A DNA stretch of 14,259 nt, from assembly GCA_002381155.1 (NCBI GenBank), contig DFQX01000051.1, forward strand, positions 1-14,259, given 5' to 3'. The notes beneath the pieces were generated by a model. The model searched no databases. It worked only from the letters and a program-made list of their open reading frames with translations, and was not told where the DNA came from. The translations under genes were made by a program, and so were the position numbers. This DNA comes from Flavobacteriaceae bacterium UBA3478 (GTDB lineage: Bacteria; Bacteroidota; Bacteroidia; Flavobacteriales; Flavobacteriaceae). Shown piece after piece: positions 1 to 7,694 of the stretch (position 1 is its first letter; each line of letters begins with the position of its first letter).

Positions 1-20
1 ACCAACTGAGCTATAGGACC
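1..20 (-). tRNA. tRNA, 5' end only (isotype not determinable)
   Basis: Read on the minus strand from base 20 to base 1, the sequence is GGTCCTATAGCTCAGTTGGT. This is the first 20 nucleotides of a tRNA: a 7-nt acceptor strand GGTCCTA, T8, A9, the D-stem strand GCTC, A14 and the invariant GG of the D-loop. The anticodon, T-arm and acceptor 3' strand lie outside the window, so the isotype cannot be read. A good Bacteroidota-type promoter lies just upstream (34-64), placing the predicted transcript start a few bases before the tRNA 5' end, as is usual for tRNA genes. It is transcribed divergently from rbfA. Confidence 0.85.
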
Positions 21-33
21 TAAAGGCGGGCGC

Positions 34-64
34 CAAAATTACAGTTAATTTTTGGGTGTTCCAA
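34..64 (-). promoter_or_regulatory. Bacteroidota-type promoter for the tRNA
   Basis: On the minus strand there is a -7 box TAATTTTG (41 to 34), an exact match to the Bacteroidota consensus TAnnTTTG. A TTG -33 element lies at 64-62. The spacer is 20 bases, inside the 17-23 range reported for Flavobacterium. The predicted start of transcription, at about 27-29, leaves a leader of several bases before the tRNA at 20. The consensus is established knowledge; its use here is inferred. Confidence 0.6.
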
Positions 65-106
65 GCCTAAAAAACAAAGCTAGACGCTCCGGCCAAAGAT
101 ATTCGC

Positions 107-114
107 TATTTTTG
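107..114 (+). promoter_or_regulatory. -7 box just upstream of rbfA
   Basis: TATTTTTG matches the Bacteroidota -7 consensus TAnnTTTG exactly and ends only 4 bases before the rbfA ATG at 119. No TTG element is present at 17-23 bases upstream. If used, the transcript would start at or next to the start codon (leaderless or nearly so). A match of this kind can occur by chance in AT-rich DNA, so confidence is moderate to low. Confidence 0.4.
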
Positions 115-118
115 TTTT

Positions 119-511
119 ATGGAACGTGAAAGACAACGAAAAATCGGAGCATTACTGCAACGTGACCTGGCAGATATTCTTCAGAAAGCCGCAAAGGGCT
201 CTGGGATTTCTGGGCTACTGATCTCGGTGACAGAAGTGGCGGTAACGATTGATTTGATGATTGCCAAGGTATATTTAAGTTTCTTTCCAGAAGAAAAAGG
301 CGAAGAGCTTTTTGAAGGTATTCGGTCGAATGCCCCTTTAATTCGTCATGAGCTTGCTAATCGTACCCGCAATCAAATGCGTCGAGTTCCTGAACTTTTA
401 TTTTTCAAAGATGAAACTGCTAAGAAGGCAGAGGCAATAGATCGTTCGTTAAAAGGGGAAGAAAACCCTATTGAGGATCGCAGCCTGCTCGATCGTCGTC
501 AAAAAAAGTGA
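119..511 (+). CDS. rbfA: 30S ribosome-binding factor A
   Basis: RbfA is a small KH-fold protein that binds the 30S subunit during late 16S rRNA maturation and in cold adaptation; it acts in the cytoplasm. The 130-residue product is the normal length. The N-terminus RQRKIGALLQRDLADIL (residues 5-21) and the central block with ISVTEVAVTIDLMIAKVYLS (residues 35-54) are typical of the family, as is the RHELANRTRNQMRRVPEL segment (76-93). The C-terminal tail is charged and probably disordered (SLLDRRQKK). ATG 119 is chosen because the family begins at this residue and no other in-frame start lies before residue 46. The stop overlaps the GTG start of the next gene (GTGA), implying translational coupling with the ABC permease. 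Confidence 0.95.
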   Translation: MERERQRKIGALLQRDLADILQKAAKGSGISGLLISVTEVAVTIDLMIAKVYLSFFPEEKGEELFEGIRSNAPLIRHELANRTRNQMRRVPELLFFKDETAKKAEAIDRSLKGEENPIEDRSLLDRRQKK

Positions 512-1692
512 AAACTTCAATTTATATCGCCTGGAGGTATTTGCTTTCAAAAAGCAATCAATCTTTGGTGAATCTTGTTAGCTGTCTGAGCCTCATGGTT
601 GTGGTCGCTGCAGCTGCAGCCTTAACGGTAGTTCTCTCAGCGTTTGAAGGGCTAAGAGCGCTAAGCACTCAATACGCCTATGAGCACTCTGCTGCTATTA
701 AAATCACCCCCTTAAACCAAGGGGTTTTCACCGTCGATCTAGAAAGAATTCAAGACTGGAGTAAAGCAAATGAAGCATTAGTAGTTTCAGAGCTTTCAGT
801 GGTCGGTCTTATTCAAAAGGAGGGTGAAATGGCGGCAGGAAATCTTATTGCTTATCACCCTGCTCCTACTGACTCTCTTGAGATTTTATATGGAACAAGC
901 TCGTTTTCACAAGGCGAAATGCTCCTTAGCCTAAATACCTATTACGAATTAGGAGGGGAGGCCTATGACCGTTCGCTCAGCGTGGGAAGTTTAATCCCGG
1001 GAGACAGGGCTATTAGGCTTCAACTAGGTGCAAACGAGATTAGACAGCGAACACTGAAAGCGAAGGGGGTTTTTCTTGAAGACGATGAATCTCAAGTGCT
1101 TGGGATAGCCAGTTATGAAGACCTTCTATATTTGGGCGGTCTTCCTAAGAACAGCTTCACTTCTCTAAGTATTGATGAGACCTCTCTTTCTAAAGAGGAA
1201 GTCGCCTCTGGTTTGAAAGGCTTTATCGATGGGGACATTATGGTGCAAGACCGGGAAGATCAAAACCAGTCGCTCTTTAAGCTTTTAAATACCGAGTATT
1301 GGGCTACTTACTTGATTTTTTCAATGGTTCTCGTACTTGCGTTATTTAGTCTGGCGGGGTCTATCCGATTAATTATGGCTGATAAGAGCAGTAGTTTTTC
1401 AACTTTCAAACAAATAGGGCTTACTTCTGCCCAAATTAAAAATATCTTCCTTTATCTAGGGACGGCGCTTAGTGCATTAGGGGCTGTTGTCGGAATTGTA
1501 TTAGGCGTTGCTTTGGTTATCGGACAAAAACAGCTAGGGTGGGTTCGACTCTCAAGCGAACTGTCTTATCCTGTCTCGATAAATGTAAGTAACCTCTTGT
1601 TGGTGTTTACAACCTTGTTGGTGTTTGGGCTTCTCGCCGCCCTTATCTCGTCTCGTAAATTGCCCGAAGTATCGAAGGCTATGAGATCGTAG
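508..1692 (+). CDS. FtsX/LolC-E-like ABC transporter permease
   Basis: This 394-residue membrane protein has the layout of LolC/LolE/MacB-type permeases: one N-terminal membrane segment (about 21-45), a large periplasmic domain (about 50-262), then three membrane segments (about 266-290, 313-339 and 362-382). The stretch before the third segment, FKQIGLTSAQIKNIFLYLG (300-318), is the characteristic FtsX cytoplasmic coupling region. Related systems extract lipoproteins or expel substrates from the inner membrane with a LolD-like ATPase, but no ATPase gene lies in this window and the substrate is unknown. The start is GTG at 508, sharing GTGA with the rbfA stop; the family pattern MKTSIYIAWRYL supports it. 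The 3' end overlaps the convergent dusB gene by 14 bases. The family is secure; a LolE role is inferred. Confidence 0.85.
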   Translation: MKTSIYIAWRYLLSKSNQSLVNLVSCLSLMVVVAAAAALTVVLSAFEGLRALSTQYAYEHSAAIKITPLNQGVFTVDLERIQDWSKANEALVVSELSVVGLIQKEGEMAAGNLIAYHPAPTDSLEILYGTSSFSQGEMLLSLNTYYELGGEAYDRSLSVGSLIPGDRAIRLQLGANEIRQRTLKAKGVFLEDDESQVLGIASYEDLLYLGGLPKNSFTSLSIDETSLSKEEVASGLKGFIDGDIMVQDREDQNQSLFKLLNTEYWATYLIFSMVLVLALFSLAGSIRLIMADKSSSFSTFKQIGLTSAQIKNIFLYLGTALSALGAVVGIVLGVALVIGQKQLGWVRLSSELSYPVSINVSNLLLVFTTLLVFGLLAALISSRKLPEVSKAMRS

Positions 1693-2680
1693 AAAAATCA
1701 AAATCTGCGAATTCCTTCCCTGCCTTCTCAAGAGTTTCAAAAACCTCGTCTGAAGTTTCTGCACTTACTAGGCTCATTCGCAGAGGCTTGAAGTTGGGTA
1801 TTCCTTTGAAATAGTTGGTGTAATGTCTTCGTGTTTCGTAAACCGCGAGTTTTTCTCCCTTCCAGTCAATAGACATGCTGAGGTGTCTTCGTGCGGCCTC
1901 TACTCGTTCTTGCATGGTAGGTGGGGCTAGGTGTTCTCTAGTTTGCATGAAGTGTTTCACCTCTCTAAAAAACCAGGGGTATCCGATACTGGCTCGACCG
2001 ATCATTGCGCCATCTAAACCGAATTCATCTCTCATCTTAATGGCCGCTTCTGGAGTATTGATGTCGCCGTTGCCAAAAACGGGAATGTGCATTCTCTGAT
2101 TGTTCTTCACCTCAGCAATAGGCCCCCAGTCTGCAACGCCTTTATACATTTGAACTCGAGTTCTGCCATGAATAGAAATCGCCTTGATTCCAACATCTTG
2201 AAGTCGTTCTGCTACTTCAACAATTTTTATCGAATCACTATCCCAGCCCAGTCGTGTTTTTACCGTAACAGGAAGCTTTGTTCTTTTTACTATTTCCTCC
2301 GTTAATTTCACCATAAGTGGAATGTCTCTCAAAATACCTGCTCCGGCGTTTTTACACACCACCTTTTTTACTGGACAGCCGAAATTAATATCTATGATAT
2401 CCGGATTTGACTGCTCAACAATGTCCACCGCTTCAAGCATCGAGTCTAATTCAGCACCAAAAATCTGAATTCCTACAGGCCGTTCTTTTTCATAAATGTC
2501 TAGTTTGATCACTGATTTCGCGGCATCTCGAATAAGACCTTCAGAAGAAATAAATTCGGTGTAAACCACATCTGCTCCCTGTTCTTTGCACAAGGCTCTG
2601 AATGGAGGGTCACTTACGTCTTCCATTGGAGCTAGAAGCAGCGGAAATTCAGGAAGTTCTATGTCTGCAATTTTCACCAA
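1679..2680 (-). CDS. dusB: tRNA-dihydrouridine synthase, DusB-like
   Basis: This FMN- and NADPH-dependent enzyme reduces specific uridines in tRNA D-loops to dihydrouridine. The 333-residue product has the TIM-barrel motifs in order: LLLAPMEDVSDPPFR (14-28), the active-site Cys102 in DINFGCPVKKV (97-107), VKTRLGW (140-146) with the FMN-contacting lysine, HGRTR (171-175), GNGDI (203-207) and IGRASIGYPW (227-236). The start is ambiguous. TTG at 2680 gives MVKIADI, which fits flavobacterial relatives; GTG at 2677 gives a protein one residue shorter. The nearby ATG at 2685 is out of frame. It is convergent with the ABC permease (14-base overlap) and divergent from lepA, with its own promoter at 2698-2731. 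The choice of DusB over other Dus paralogues rests on overall similarity. Confidence 0.92.
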   Translation of the reverse strand: MVKIADIELPEFPLLLAPMEDVSDPPFRALCKEQGADVVYTEFISSEGLIRDAAKSVIKLDIYEKERPVGIQIFGAELDSMLEAVDIVEQSNPDIIDINFGCPVKKVVCKNAGAGILRDIPLMVKLTEEIVKRTKLPVTVKTRLGWDSDSIKIVEVAERLQDVGIKAISIHGRTRVQMYKGVADWGPIAEVKNNQRMHIPVFGNGDINTPEAAIKMRDEFGLDGAMIGRASIGYPWFFREVKHFMQTREHLAPPTMQERVEAARRHLSMSIDWKGEKLAVYETRRHYTNYFKGIPNFKPLRMSLVSAETSDEVFETLEKAGKEFADFDFSTIS

Positions 2681-2697
2681 ACCATTAGATTTTATAG

Positions 2698-2731
2698 CAA
2701 AAATAATGGATTATCTTTGCTTGCCTGCAAA
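2698..2731 (-). promoter_or_regulatory. Bacteroidota-type promoter for dusB
   Basis: On the minus strand TATTTTTG (2705 to 2698) matches TAnnTTTG exactly, with a TTTG -33 element at 2731-2728 and a 22-base spacer, within the known range. The predicted start at about 2692 leaves a leader of roughly a dozen bases before the dusB start. The region encloses the lepA -7 box, so polymerase binding at the two promoters should be mutually exclusive. Confidence 0.6.
2712..2719 (+). promoter_or_regulatory. -7 box for lepA
   Basis: TATCTTTG is an exact match to TAnnTTTG. No TTG is found 17-23 bases upstream, so the -33 element is weak or absent. The predicted start at about 2725 gives a leader of about 33 bases to the ATG at 2758, but only about 12 to the upstream ATG at 2737. 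This favours the downstream start for lepA. Confidence 0.5.
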
Positions 2732-2757
2732 TCATTATGTGCAGCCCTGCTTTGGCT

Positions 2758-4554
2758 ATGAAAAACATTCGAAATTTTTGCATCATCGCTCACATTGACC
2801 ACGGTAAAAGCACCTTGGCTGATCGACTTTTAGATTTTACAGGTTCTGTCACTGAGAGAGAGAAACAGGATCAGCTTCTTGACAGTATGGATCTTGAAAG
2901 AGAGCGCGGGATTACCATTAAAAGTCATGCGATTCAAATGAACTATACCTATGAAGGTGAAGAATACATCTTGAATCTTATTGACACTCCGGGCCACGTA
3001 GATTTCTCTTACGAAGTGTCCAGATCGATTGCCGCTTGTGAAGGGGCTCTGCTAATTGTAGATGCGGCGCAAAGTATTCAGGCGCAAACCATTTCAAACT
3101 TATACTTAGCGCTTGAAAACGACCTAGAAATTATTCCGGTTTTGAATAAGGTCGACCTGCCAAGTGCAAATCCTGAGGAGGTAACCGACGACATCGTAAA
3201 TCTACTTGGTTGCGACCCTTCAGAGGTTATCCCTGCAAGTGCTAAAACAGGCTTGGGAATTGAAAATATTTTAACGGCGATCATTGATCGAGTTCCGGCC
3301 CCAAAGGGCAGTCCTGATGAGCCTTTGCAGGCTCTAGTTTTCGACTCAGTTTACAATCCGTTCAGGGGTGTTGAAACCTATTTTAGAATTCTTAATGGTT
3401 CAATTAAAAAAGGTGATCGTATCACCTTTATGGCAACGGGGAAAAACTATTTCGCAGATGAAATTGGTACGCTTAGACTGAAACAAGAACCCAAAAAAGA
3501 AATTCGCACGGGAGATGTAGGGTATCTAATTACAGGTATCAAAGACGCTCGAGAGGTAAAGGTGGGTGATACTATTACCTTGACCGACCGAAAATCGACC
3601 TCAGCAATTGAGGGTTTTGAAGAGGTAAAGCCGATGGTTTTTGCGGGTATCTATCCGGTAGACACCGAAGACTATGAAGAACTTCGGGCTTCGATGGAAA
3701 AACTTCAATTAAACGATGCTTCTCTGGTTTTCGCCCCAGAAAGCTCTGCCGCGCTAGGCTTTGGTTTTCGCTGTGGATTCTTAGGAATGCTGCACATGGA
3801 GATCGTTCAAGAGCGATTAGAGCGTGAATTCGACATGACGGTGATTACAACAGTCCCCAACGTAAGCTATCACGCCTTCAACAAGAAAAACCCTGACCAG
3901 CCAATCATTGTAAACAATCCCTCTGATCTTCCAGATCCTTCTGGATTAGATCGAGTAGAAGAGCCCTATATCAAAGCTTCTATTATCACCAAATCAGACT
4001 TTGTGGGTAATGTGATGTCGCTTTGTATTGAGAAACGAGGGAGTATTACGAATCAAACCTACCTGACTCCAGAAAGAGTTGAGCTTAGTTTTGATATGCC
4101 TCTCGCCGAAATCGTATTTGATTTTTACGATCGCTTGAAGACCATTTCTAAAGGATACGCCTCTTTCGATTATAGCCCGATAGGGATGCGCGAATCTAAG
4201 CTAGTTCGTGTAGATATTCTCTTAAACGCTCAACCCGTTGATGCTTTGTCTGCCCTCGTTCACTTTGACAACGCACACACCATCGGTAAAAAGATGTGCG
4301 AAAAACTGAAAGAGCTCATCCCAAGACAACAGTTCGATATTCCTATTCAGGCAGCTATTGGAGCGAAAATTATCTCTCGAGAAACCATCAAGGCCTTGCG
4401 TAAAGACGTGACGGCCAAGTGCTACGGAGGAGACATTTCTCGTAAACGAAAACTTCTTGAAAAGCAGAAAAAAGGAAAGAAACGAATGCGTCAAATCGGA
4501 AATGTTGAAATCCCGCAGCAAGCATTCATGGCGGTGTTAAAACTTAATGACTAA
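2758..4554 (+). CDS. lepA: Elongation factor 4 (LepA GTPase)
   Basis: LepA/EF4 is a translational GTPase related to EF-G that acts on the ribosome, with proposed roles in back-translocation and 30S assembly. Starting at ATG 2758 the protein has 598 residues, the usual length. GTPase motifs are complete: P-loop AHIDHGKST (11-19), switch I RGITIKS (50-56), DTPGH (76-80) and NKVD (130-133). An EF-G-like domain II and the LepA-specific C-terminal domain follow, ending with the lysine/arginine-rich [20 protein letters not shown] region. An in-frame ATG at 2737 would add seven residues (MCSPALA) not expected in the family, and it lies too close to the -7 box at 2712-2719. It heads a long same-strand run; the next gene begins 39 bases after its stop. 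Confidence 0.97.
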   Translation: MKNIRNFCIIAHIDHGKSTLADRLLDFTGSVTEREKQDQLLDSMDLERERGITIKSHAIQMNYTYEGEEYILNLIDTPGHVDFSYEVSRSIAACEGALLIVDAAQSIQAQTISNLYLALENDLEIIPVLNKVDLPSANPEEVTDDIVNLLGCDPSEVIPASAKTGLGIENILTAIIDRVPAPKGSPDEPLQALVFDSVYNPFRGVETYFRILNGSIKKGDRITFMATGKNYFADEIGTLRLKQEPKKEIRTGDVGYLITGIKDAREVKVGDTITLTDRKSTSAIEGFEEVKPMVFAGIYPVDTEDYEELRASMEKLQLNDASLVFAPESSAALGFGFRCGFLGMLHMEIVQERLEREFDMTVITTVPNVSYHAFNKKNPDQPIIVNNPSDLPDPSGLDRVEEPYIKASIITKSDFVGNVMSLCIEKRGSITNQTYLTPERVELSFDMPLAEIVFDFYDRLKTISKGYASFDYSPIGMRESKLVRVDILLNAQPVDALSALVHFDNAHTIGKKMCEKLKELIPRQQFDIPIQAAIGAKIISRETIKALRKDVTAKCYGGDISRKRKLLEKQKKGKKRMRQIGNVEIPQQAFMAVLKLND

Positions 4555-4576
4555 GTATAGAATTTAGTATCTTCTA

Positions 4577-4593
4577 AGCCCTTAAAATGGGCT
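4577..4593 (+). other. Small hairpin abutting the start codon of the stress-protein gene
   Basis: AGCCC (4577-4581) can pair with GGGCT (4589-4593) around a 7-base loop TTAAAAT, and the next base begins the ATG at 4594. There is no T-run, so it is not a convincing terminator. It could fold in the RNA next to the start codon and modulate ribosome access. A stem of only 5 pairs can easily arise by chance. Confidence 0.3.
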
Positions 4594-5463
4594 ATGAATC
4601 AAAGCTTACACCAGTACAACCCTTTTAAACGAATGCTTTTCGGCTTCGCTTTTTCGCCAAGCCTTGAAAGCAATTTGCACGAGGTAGTGCGCCTCGCTGA
4701 ATTTTTTGATTCTGAACTCATTCTGCTACATGTAGGTGAAAAAACTGAAGAAAAGCAGAAAAAAGTAAACTCCATTGTAGCTGCAACCGCAGCGCCATCA
4801 AGGGTTAGCGAATATCATTGGATGCCCGGCGACCCGTACACCACTCTTCTAGATTCTACCGAAAGTCTGTCTATCGATCTTCTCGTCTTAGGCGCTGTAC
4901 AGCACGAATCGCTCTTTCGATTTTATGTGGGTTCAGTCGCGCGTAAACTTACCCGGTCGGTTAAGTGTTCTGTGTTGCTGCTAATCAAGCCCGCCGTAGA
5001 ACGGGTGGCTTGTAAACATGTTGTTGTTAGCGGCTTTAAAACGAGCACCCTCCCTAACACCCTTTTTCAAGCTTTCTATTCAGCTCAGTGTCTAGGAGCA
5101 AACAAGGCCACTATCGTAGAAGAAATCGCCAACAAGTCGGTCAAAGTAAGTATTGATGATGACCGAAGTCTTATTCGAAGTCTTAGAAAGAAACGAGTCT
5201 TAGAAGCCGAGGGGGGTCGAAGAGTTGCAGAGCTTGTCGACCAGCTTCCGGCGGCACTTACCGATTCGATTAGTGTTCAAAATCAGGCAATTTTCGGCAA
5301 AAGAGGTTATTCAATCGGTCATTACGCTGAGGTAACCCGAGCTGATCTTTTGGTGATGGACGCTCCCGTCAAAACCTCTCTTTTAAGCCGAATCATAACA
5401 CGAGATATTGAATTCATTTTGTCTGATCTACCGTCAGACTTACTGATCTGTAGAGCAAAATGA
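4594..5463 (+). CDS. Tandem universal stress protein (UspA family)
   Basis: This is a 289-residue cytoplasmic protein with two UspA-like halves (about 11-133 and 138-287). The first half has the core pattern: strand KRMLFGFAFS (12-21), LILLHVG (42-48), SIDLLVLGA (93-101) and the phosphate-loop-like end SLFRFYVGSVARKLTRSVKCSVLLL (106-130) with Gly113-Ser114. The classical G-x2-G before it reads GAVQ, so one glycine is missing. The second half keeps ADLLVMDA (250-257) but lacks the following GS/T signature (SLLSRIITRDIEFIL), so it has probably lost nucleotide binding. The stop overlaps the SulP start by 4 bases (ATGA), suggesting equal synthesis and a partnership, perhaps sensing or regulating anion transport. 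That role is inferred. An alternative start is ATG 4633, which would clip the first strand. Confidence 0.85.
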   Translation: MNQSLHQYNPFKRMLFGFAFSPSLESNLHEVVRLAEFFDSELILLHVGEKTEEKQKKVNSIVAATAAPSRVSEYHWMPGDPYTTLLDSTESLSIDLLVLGAVQHESLFRFYVGSVARKLTRSVKCSVLLLIKPAVERVACKHVVVSGFKTSTLPNTLFQAFYSAQCLGANKATIVEEIANKSVKVSIDDDRSLIRSLRKKRVLEAEGGRRVAELVDQLPAALTDSISVQNQAIFGKRGYSIGHYAEVTRADLLVMDAPVKTSLLSRIITRDIEFILSDLPSDLLICRAK

Positions 5464-7694
5464 CAAGAAATCAATTCATATCATCGTTACCCAAAAACCT
5501 TTTTGCTGGGTTTGTAGTGTCTCTTATTGCCTTGCCTTTAGGTTTAAGTTTGGCCGTGGCAAGTGGAATGCCGGCAACTGCGGGTATTGTTTCTGCGGTT
5601 GTAGGGGGTGTCGTTGTTGCACTTCTAGGAGGGTCTTACGTTACCATCTCTGGACCTGGATACAGCTTGGTGGTAGTGCTTCTTACTGCGGTTACCACAC
5701 TGGGTGGAGGTGATCTTTTTCTAGGCTATACCCATACCCTTGCGGCGATTACGATTGCTGGGGTTCTGATCACCCTATTAGGGGTTCTACGAATGGGAAA
5801 GCTCGCAGAGTTTTTTCCTGCCTCTGCAATTGAAGGCATGCTGGCTGCCATTGGTTTAAGTCTTCTCGTAAAACAGTTCCCTATCATGCTTGGGCTCGAA
5901 GCGGGAAGCGGAAACCCTCTAATTAAATTGTTCAAGCTCCCCTTAGTTGTTACTGAGTTTGTTCAGTCTGCGCCTGAATCGGTATCAACGCTAGCTGCCG
6001 GGTTGTTGGGAATCGTTTCCCTCGTTATACTTCTATTCAACTCGTCTATTCGAAACCGATATTATCAACAAATTCCCTCTCCTATGTGGGTGATTCTCTT
6101 GGCGGTTGGCTACAGTTACTACTGCCAATTGAGAGGGATAGAAAGCACGATTCGACCCGACCTCTTTATACAGCTTCCTGATTCGGTAGAAAGCATGATT
6201 TACCATCCGAACTTTGATTTAATCAATTCTTGGGGGCTTTGGTCGGTGGCCATTACTATTGCCGTGATCGGGAGTGTAGAATCTCTTTTGTCCATCAAAG
6301 CGGTAGACAACCTAGATCCTCAAAGAAGAAGGTCTAACGCAAACAAAGACCTTCGGGCGCTTGGTGTTGCTACAGCAATTAGTGGATTCCTCGGAGGACT
6401 TAACGTGGTTACTGTGATATCAAGAAGTTCGGTAAATGTTACCCAGCAAGCCAACAATCGGTCGTCCAACTTTTTTCATGGTGTGTTTTTGCTTCTGTTT
6501 ATTCTGTTCTTTAGCAAGCTTCTAAATCGGGTTCCGCTTTCTGCGCTTGCGGCTATTTTGGTCTATACCGGATATAAATTAGCTCATCCCCTCAAGCTAG
6601 TTGCAGCAGCAAAGGTGGGGAAAGAACAGCTGCTCATTCTTGTAGCAACCTCTCTCATTACTTTAAGTACTAATATTATTACCGGAATTTTTCTCGGTAC
6701 TCTAATTACCCTGTTATCTCATTTTGTCATCACGAAAAGACCCTTGCTTTTTTTACTGCATCTATTTCAGCCCAACGTTCTTGCGTTTAAAGAGAAGGAC
6801 ACCGACTCTTACTATGTCAGTGTTAAATACTTTTGTTCGTTCTTAAATCTCTTCAAGCTCAAGTCAAAACTAGACGCTATTGGTGCAACGAAAACGGTTG
6901 TTATCGACTTTTCGCTCTGTGAATTTGTAGACCACAGCGCCATGCAAACCGTTGAAAACTATATTGCCTCTTTTGAGAAAAAAGGAGGTAAGGTTTCAAC
7001 TATTGGGCTCGATCTTCACGGCGCCAGTTCGTCACATCCATTTGCCGTTAGAAACCTGGCAACAGAGAATACGCTTGGTTCAATAGAAAAACTGTTTAGC
7101 CGCAGACAGGAGAACCTATCTAAAATGTCGAAAGAATACGGGTGGGAATACTGTGCTAAAAACCAGCCCATAGACCCTTCTTTGTATCAGTTTCTGTTTT
7201 TTGAAACCAAGCCTATTGTTCAGGTTTATAATACCCTTGTTGACCCTGTATCCAACGGGGTGGTACAAGATATCGTTTTCAATGAAGGAGAATTTATTGC
7301 ACGTGAATCGGCTAGAGTAACTGCACTTACCATTAAGCTTGAAAGCCACATTCCCTCCTTCGTGTTAGACAAAGAAGGTTTGTTAGACCGTTTAAATGCA
7401 ATTGCAGGGTTGGGGGATTTAACCGTCGAGGGTCACAACTATTTTAATCGCAAGTTTCACCTGAGTGGATCTCAGCCTGATAAAATTAGAAGTCTTTTTA
7501 ACAAAGAACTTATCTTCTTAATCGAGAGTAGTCCTATATACCTAATCGAGTCTAGCGGTAGAGAACTGCTCATACTTAAAAAGGACCGACTACTGAGCCC
7601 AACAGAAGTAAAGGCTTTGGTTTATTTCGGACGTGAACTAATAGAAACACTAGCATGCAACTCCATATCATCGAATCGGGAAATTTCAAACTAG
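5460..7694 (+). CDS. SulP-family anion transporter with STAS domain and C-terminal extension
   Basis: SulP proteins move sulfate, bicarbonate or other anions across the inner membrane, often coupled to H+ or Na+. The 744-residue product has the transmembrane core at about 11-425, starting with FAGFVVSLIALPLGLSLAVASG (15-36), ISGPGYSL (63-70), the AIEGMLAAIG segment (123-132) and GSVESLLSIKAVD (271-283). A cytoplasmic STAS domain follows at about 450-545, with TVVIDFSLCEFVDHSAM (479-495). Residues about 575-730 form a further soluble segment not needed in a minimal SulP protein (see findings). The substrate cannot be assigned: no carbonic anhydrase or sulfate-assimilation gene is in the window. 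It is coupled to the stress protein upstream (ATGA) and overlaps the MBL-fold gene downstream by 40 bases. Confidence 0.9.
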   Translation: MTRNQFISSLPKNLFAGFVVSLIALPLGLSLAVASGMPATAGIVSAVVGGVVVALLGGSYVTISGPGYSLVVVLLTAVTTLGGGDLFLGYTHTLAAITIAGVLITLLGVLRMGKLAEFFPASAIEGMLAAIGLSLLVKQFPIMLGLEAGSGNPLIKLFKLPLVVTEFVQSAPESVSTLAAGLLGIVSLVILLFNSSIRNRYYQQIPSPMWVILLAVGYSYYCQLRGIESTIRPDLFIQLPDSVESMIYHPNFDLINSWGLWSVAITIAVIGSVESLLSIKAVDNLDPQRRRSNANKDLRALGVATAISGFLGGLNVVTVISRSSVNVTQQANNRSSNFFHGVFLLLFILFFSKLLNRVPLSALAAILVYTGYKLAHPLKLVAAAKVGKEQLLILVATSLITLSTNIITGIFLGTLITLLSHFVITKRPLLFLLHLFQPNVLAFKEKDTDSYYVSVKYFCSFLNLFKLKSKLDAIGATKTVVIDFSLCEFVDHSAMQTVENYIASFEKKGGKVSTIGLDLHGASSSHPFAVRNLATENTLGSIEKLFSRRQENLSKMSKEYGWEYCAKNQPIDPSLYQFLFFETKPIVQVYNTLVDPVSNGVVQDIVFNEGEFIARESARVTALTIKLESHIPSFVLDKEGLLDRLNAIAGLGDLTVEGHNYFNRKFHLSGSQPDKIRSLFNKELIFLIESSPIYLIESSGRELLILKKDRLLSPTEVKALVYFGRELIETLACNSISSNREISN

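Noticed and set aside
1875..2305. Plus-strand reading frames inside dusB
   Set aside because: They lie antisense to a well-supported gene and have no family features; the same holds for the minus-strand frames inside lepA, sulP, the S8 gene and the M1 gene.
2737..2757. Upstream ATG giving lepA seven extra residues (MCSPALA)
   Set aside because: The family begins at MKNIRNF, and the -7 box at 2712-2719 would leave only about 12 bases of leader before this ATG.
4577..4593. Hairpin after lepA as a rho-independent terminator
   Set aside because: The stem has 5 pairs and no T-run follows; the stem runs straight into the next start codon.
5460..7694. Assignment of SulP as a bicarbonate transporter
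   Set aside because: No carbonic anhydrase, sulfate gene or diagnostic residue that I can use is present, so the substrate is left open.
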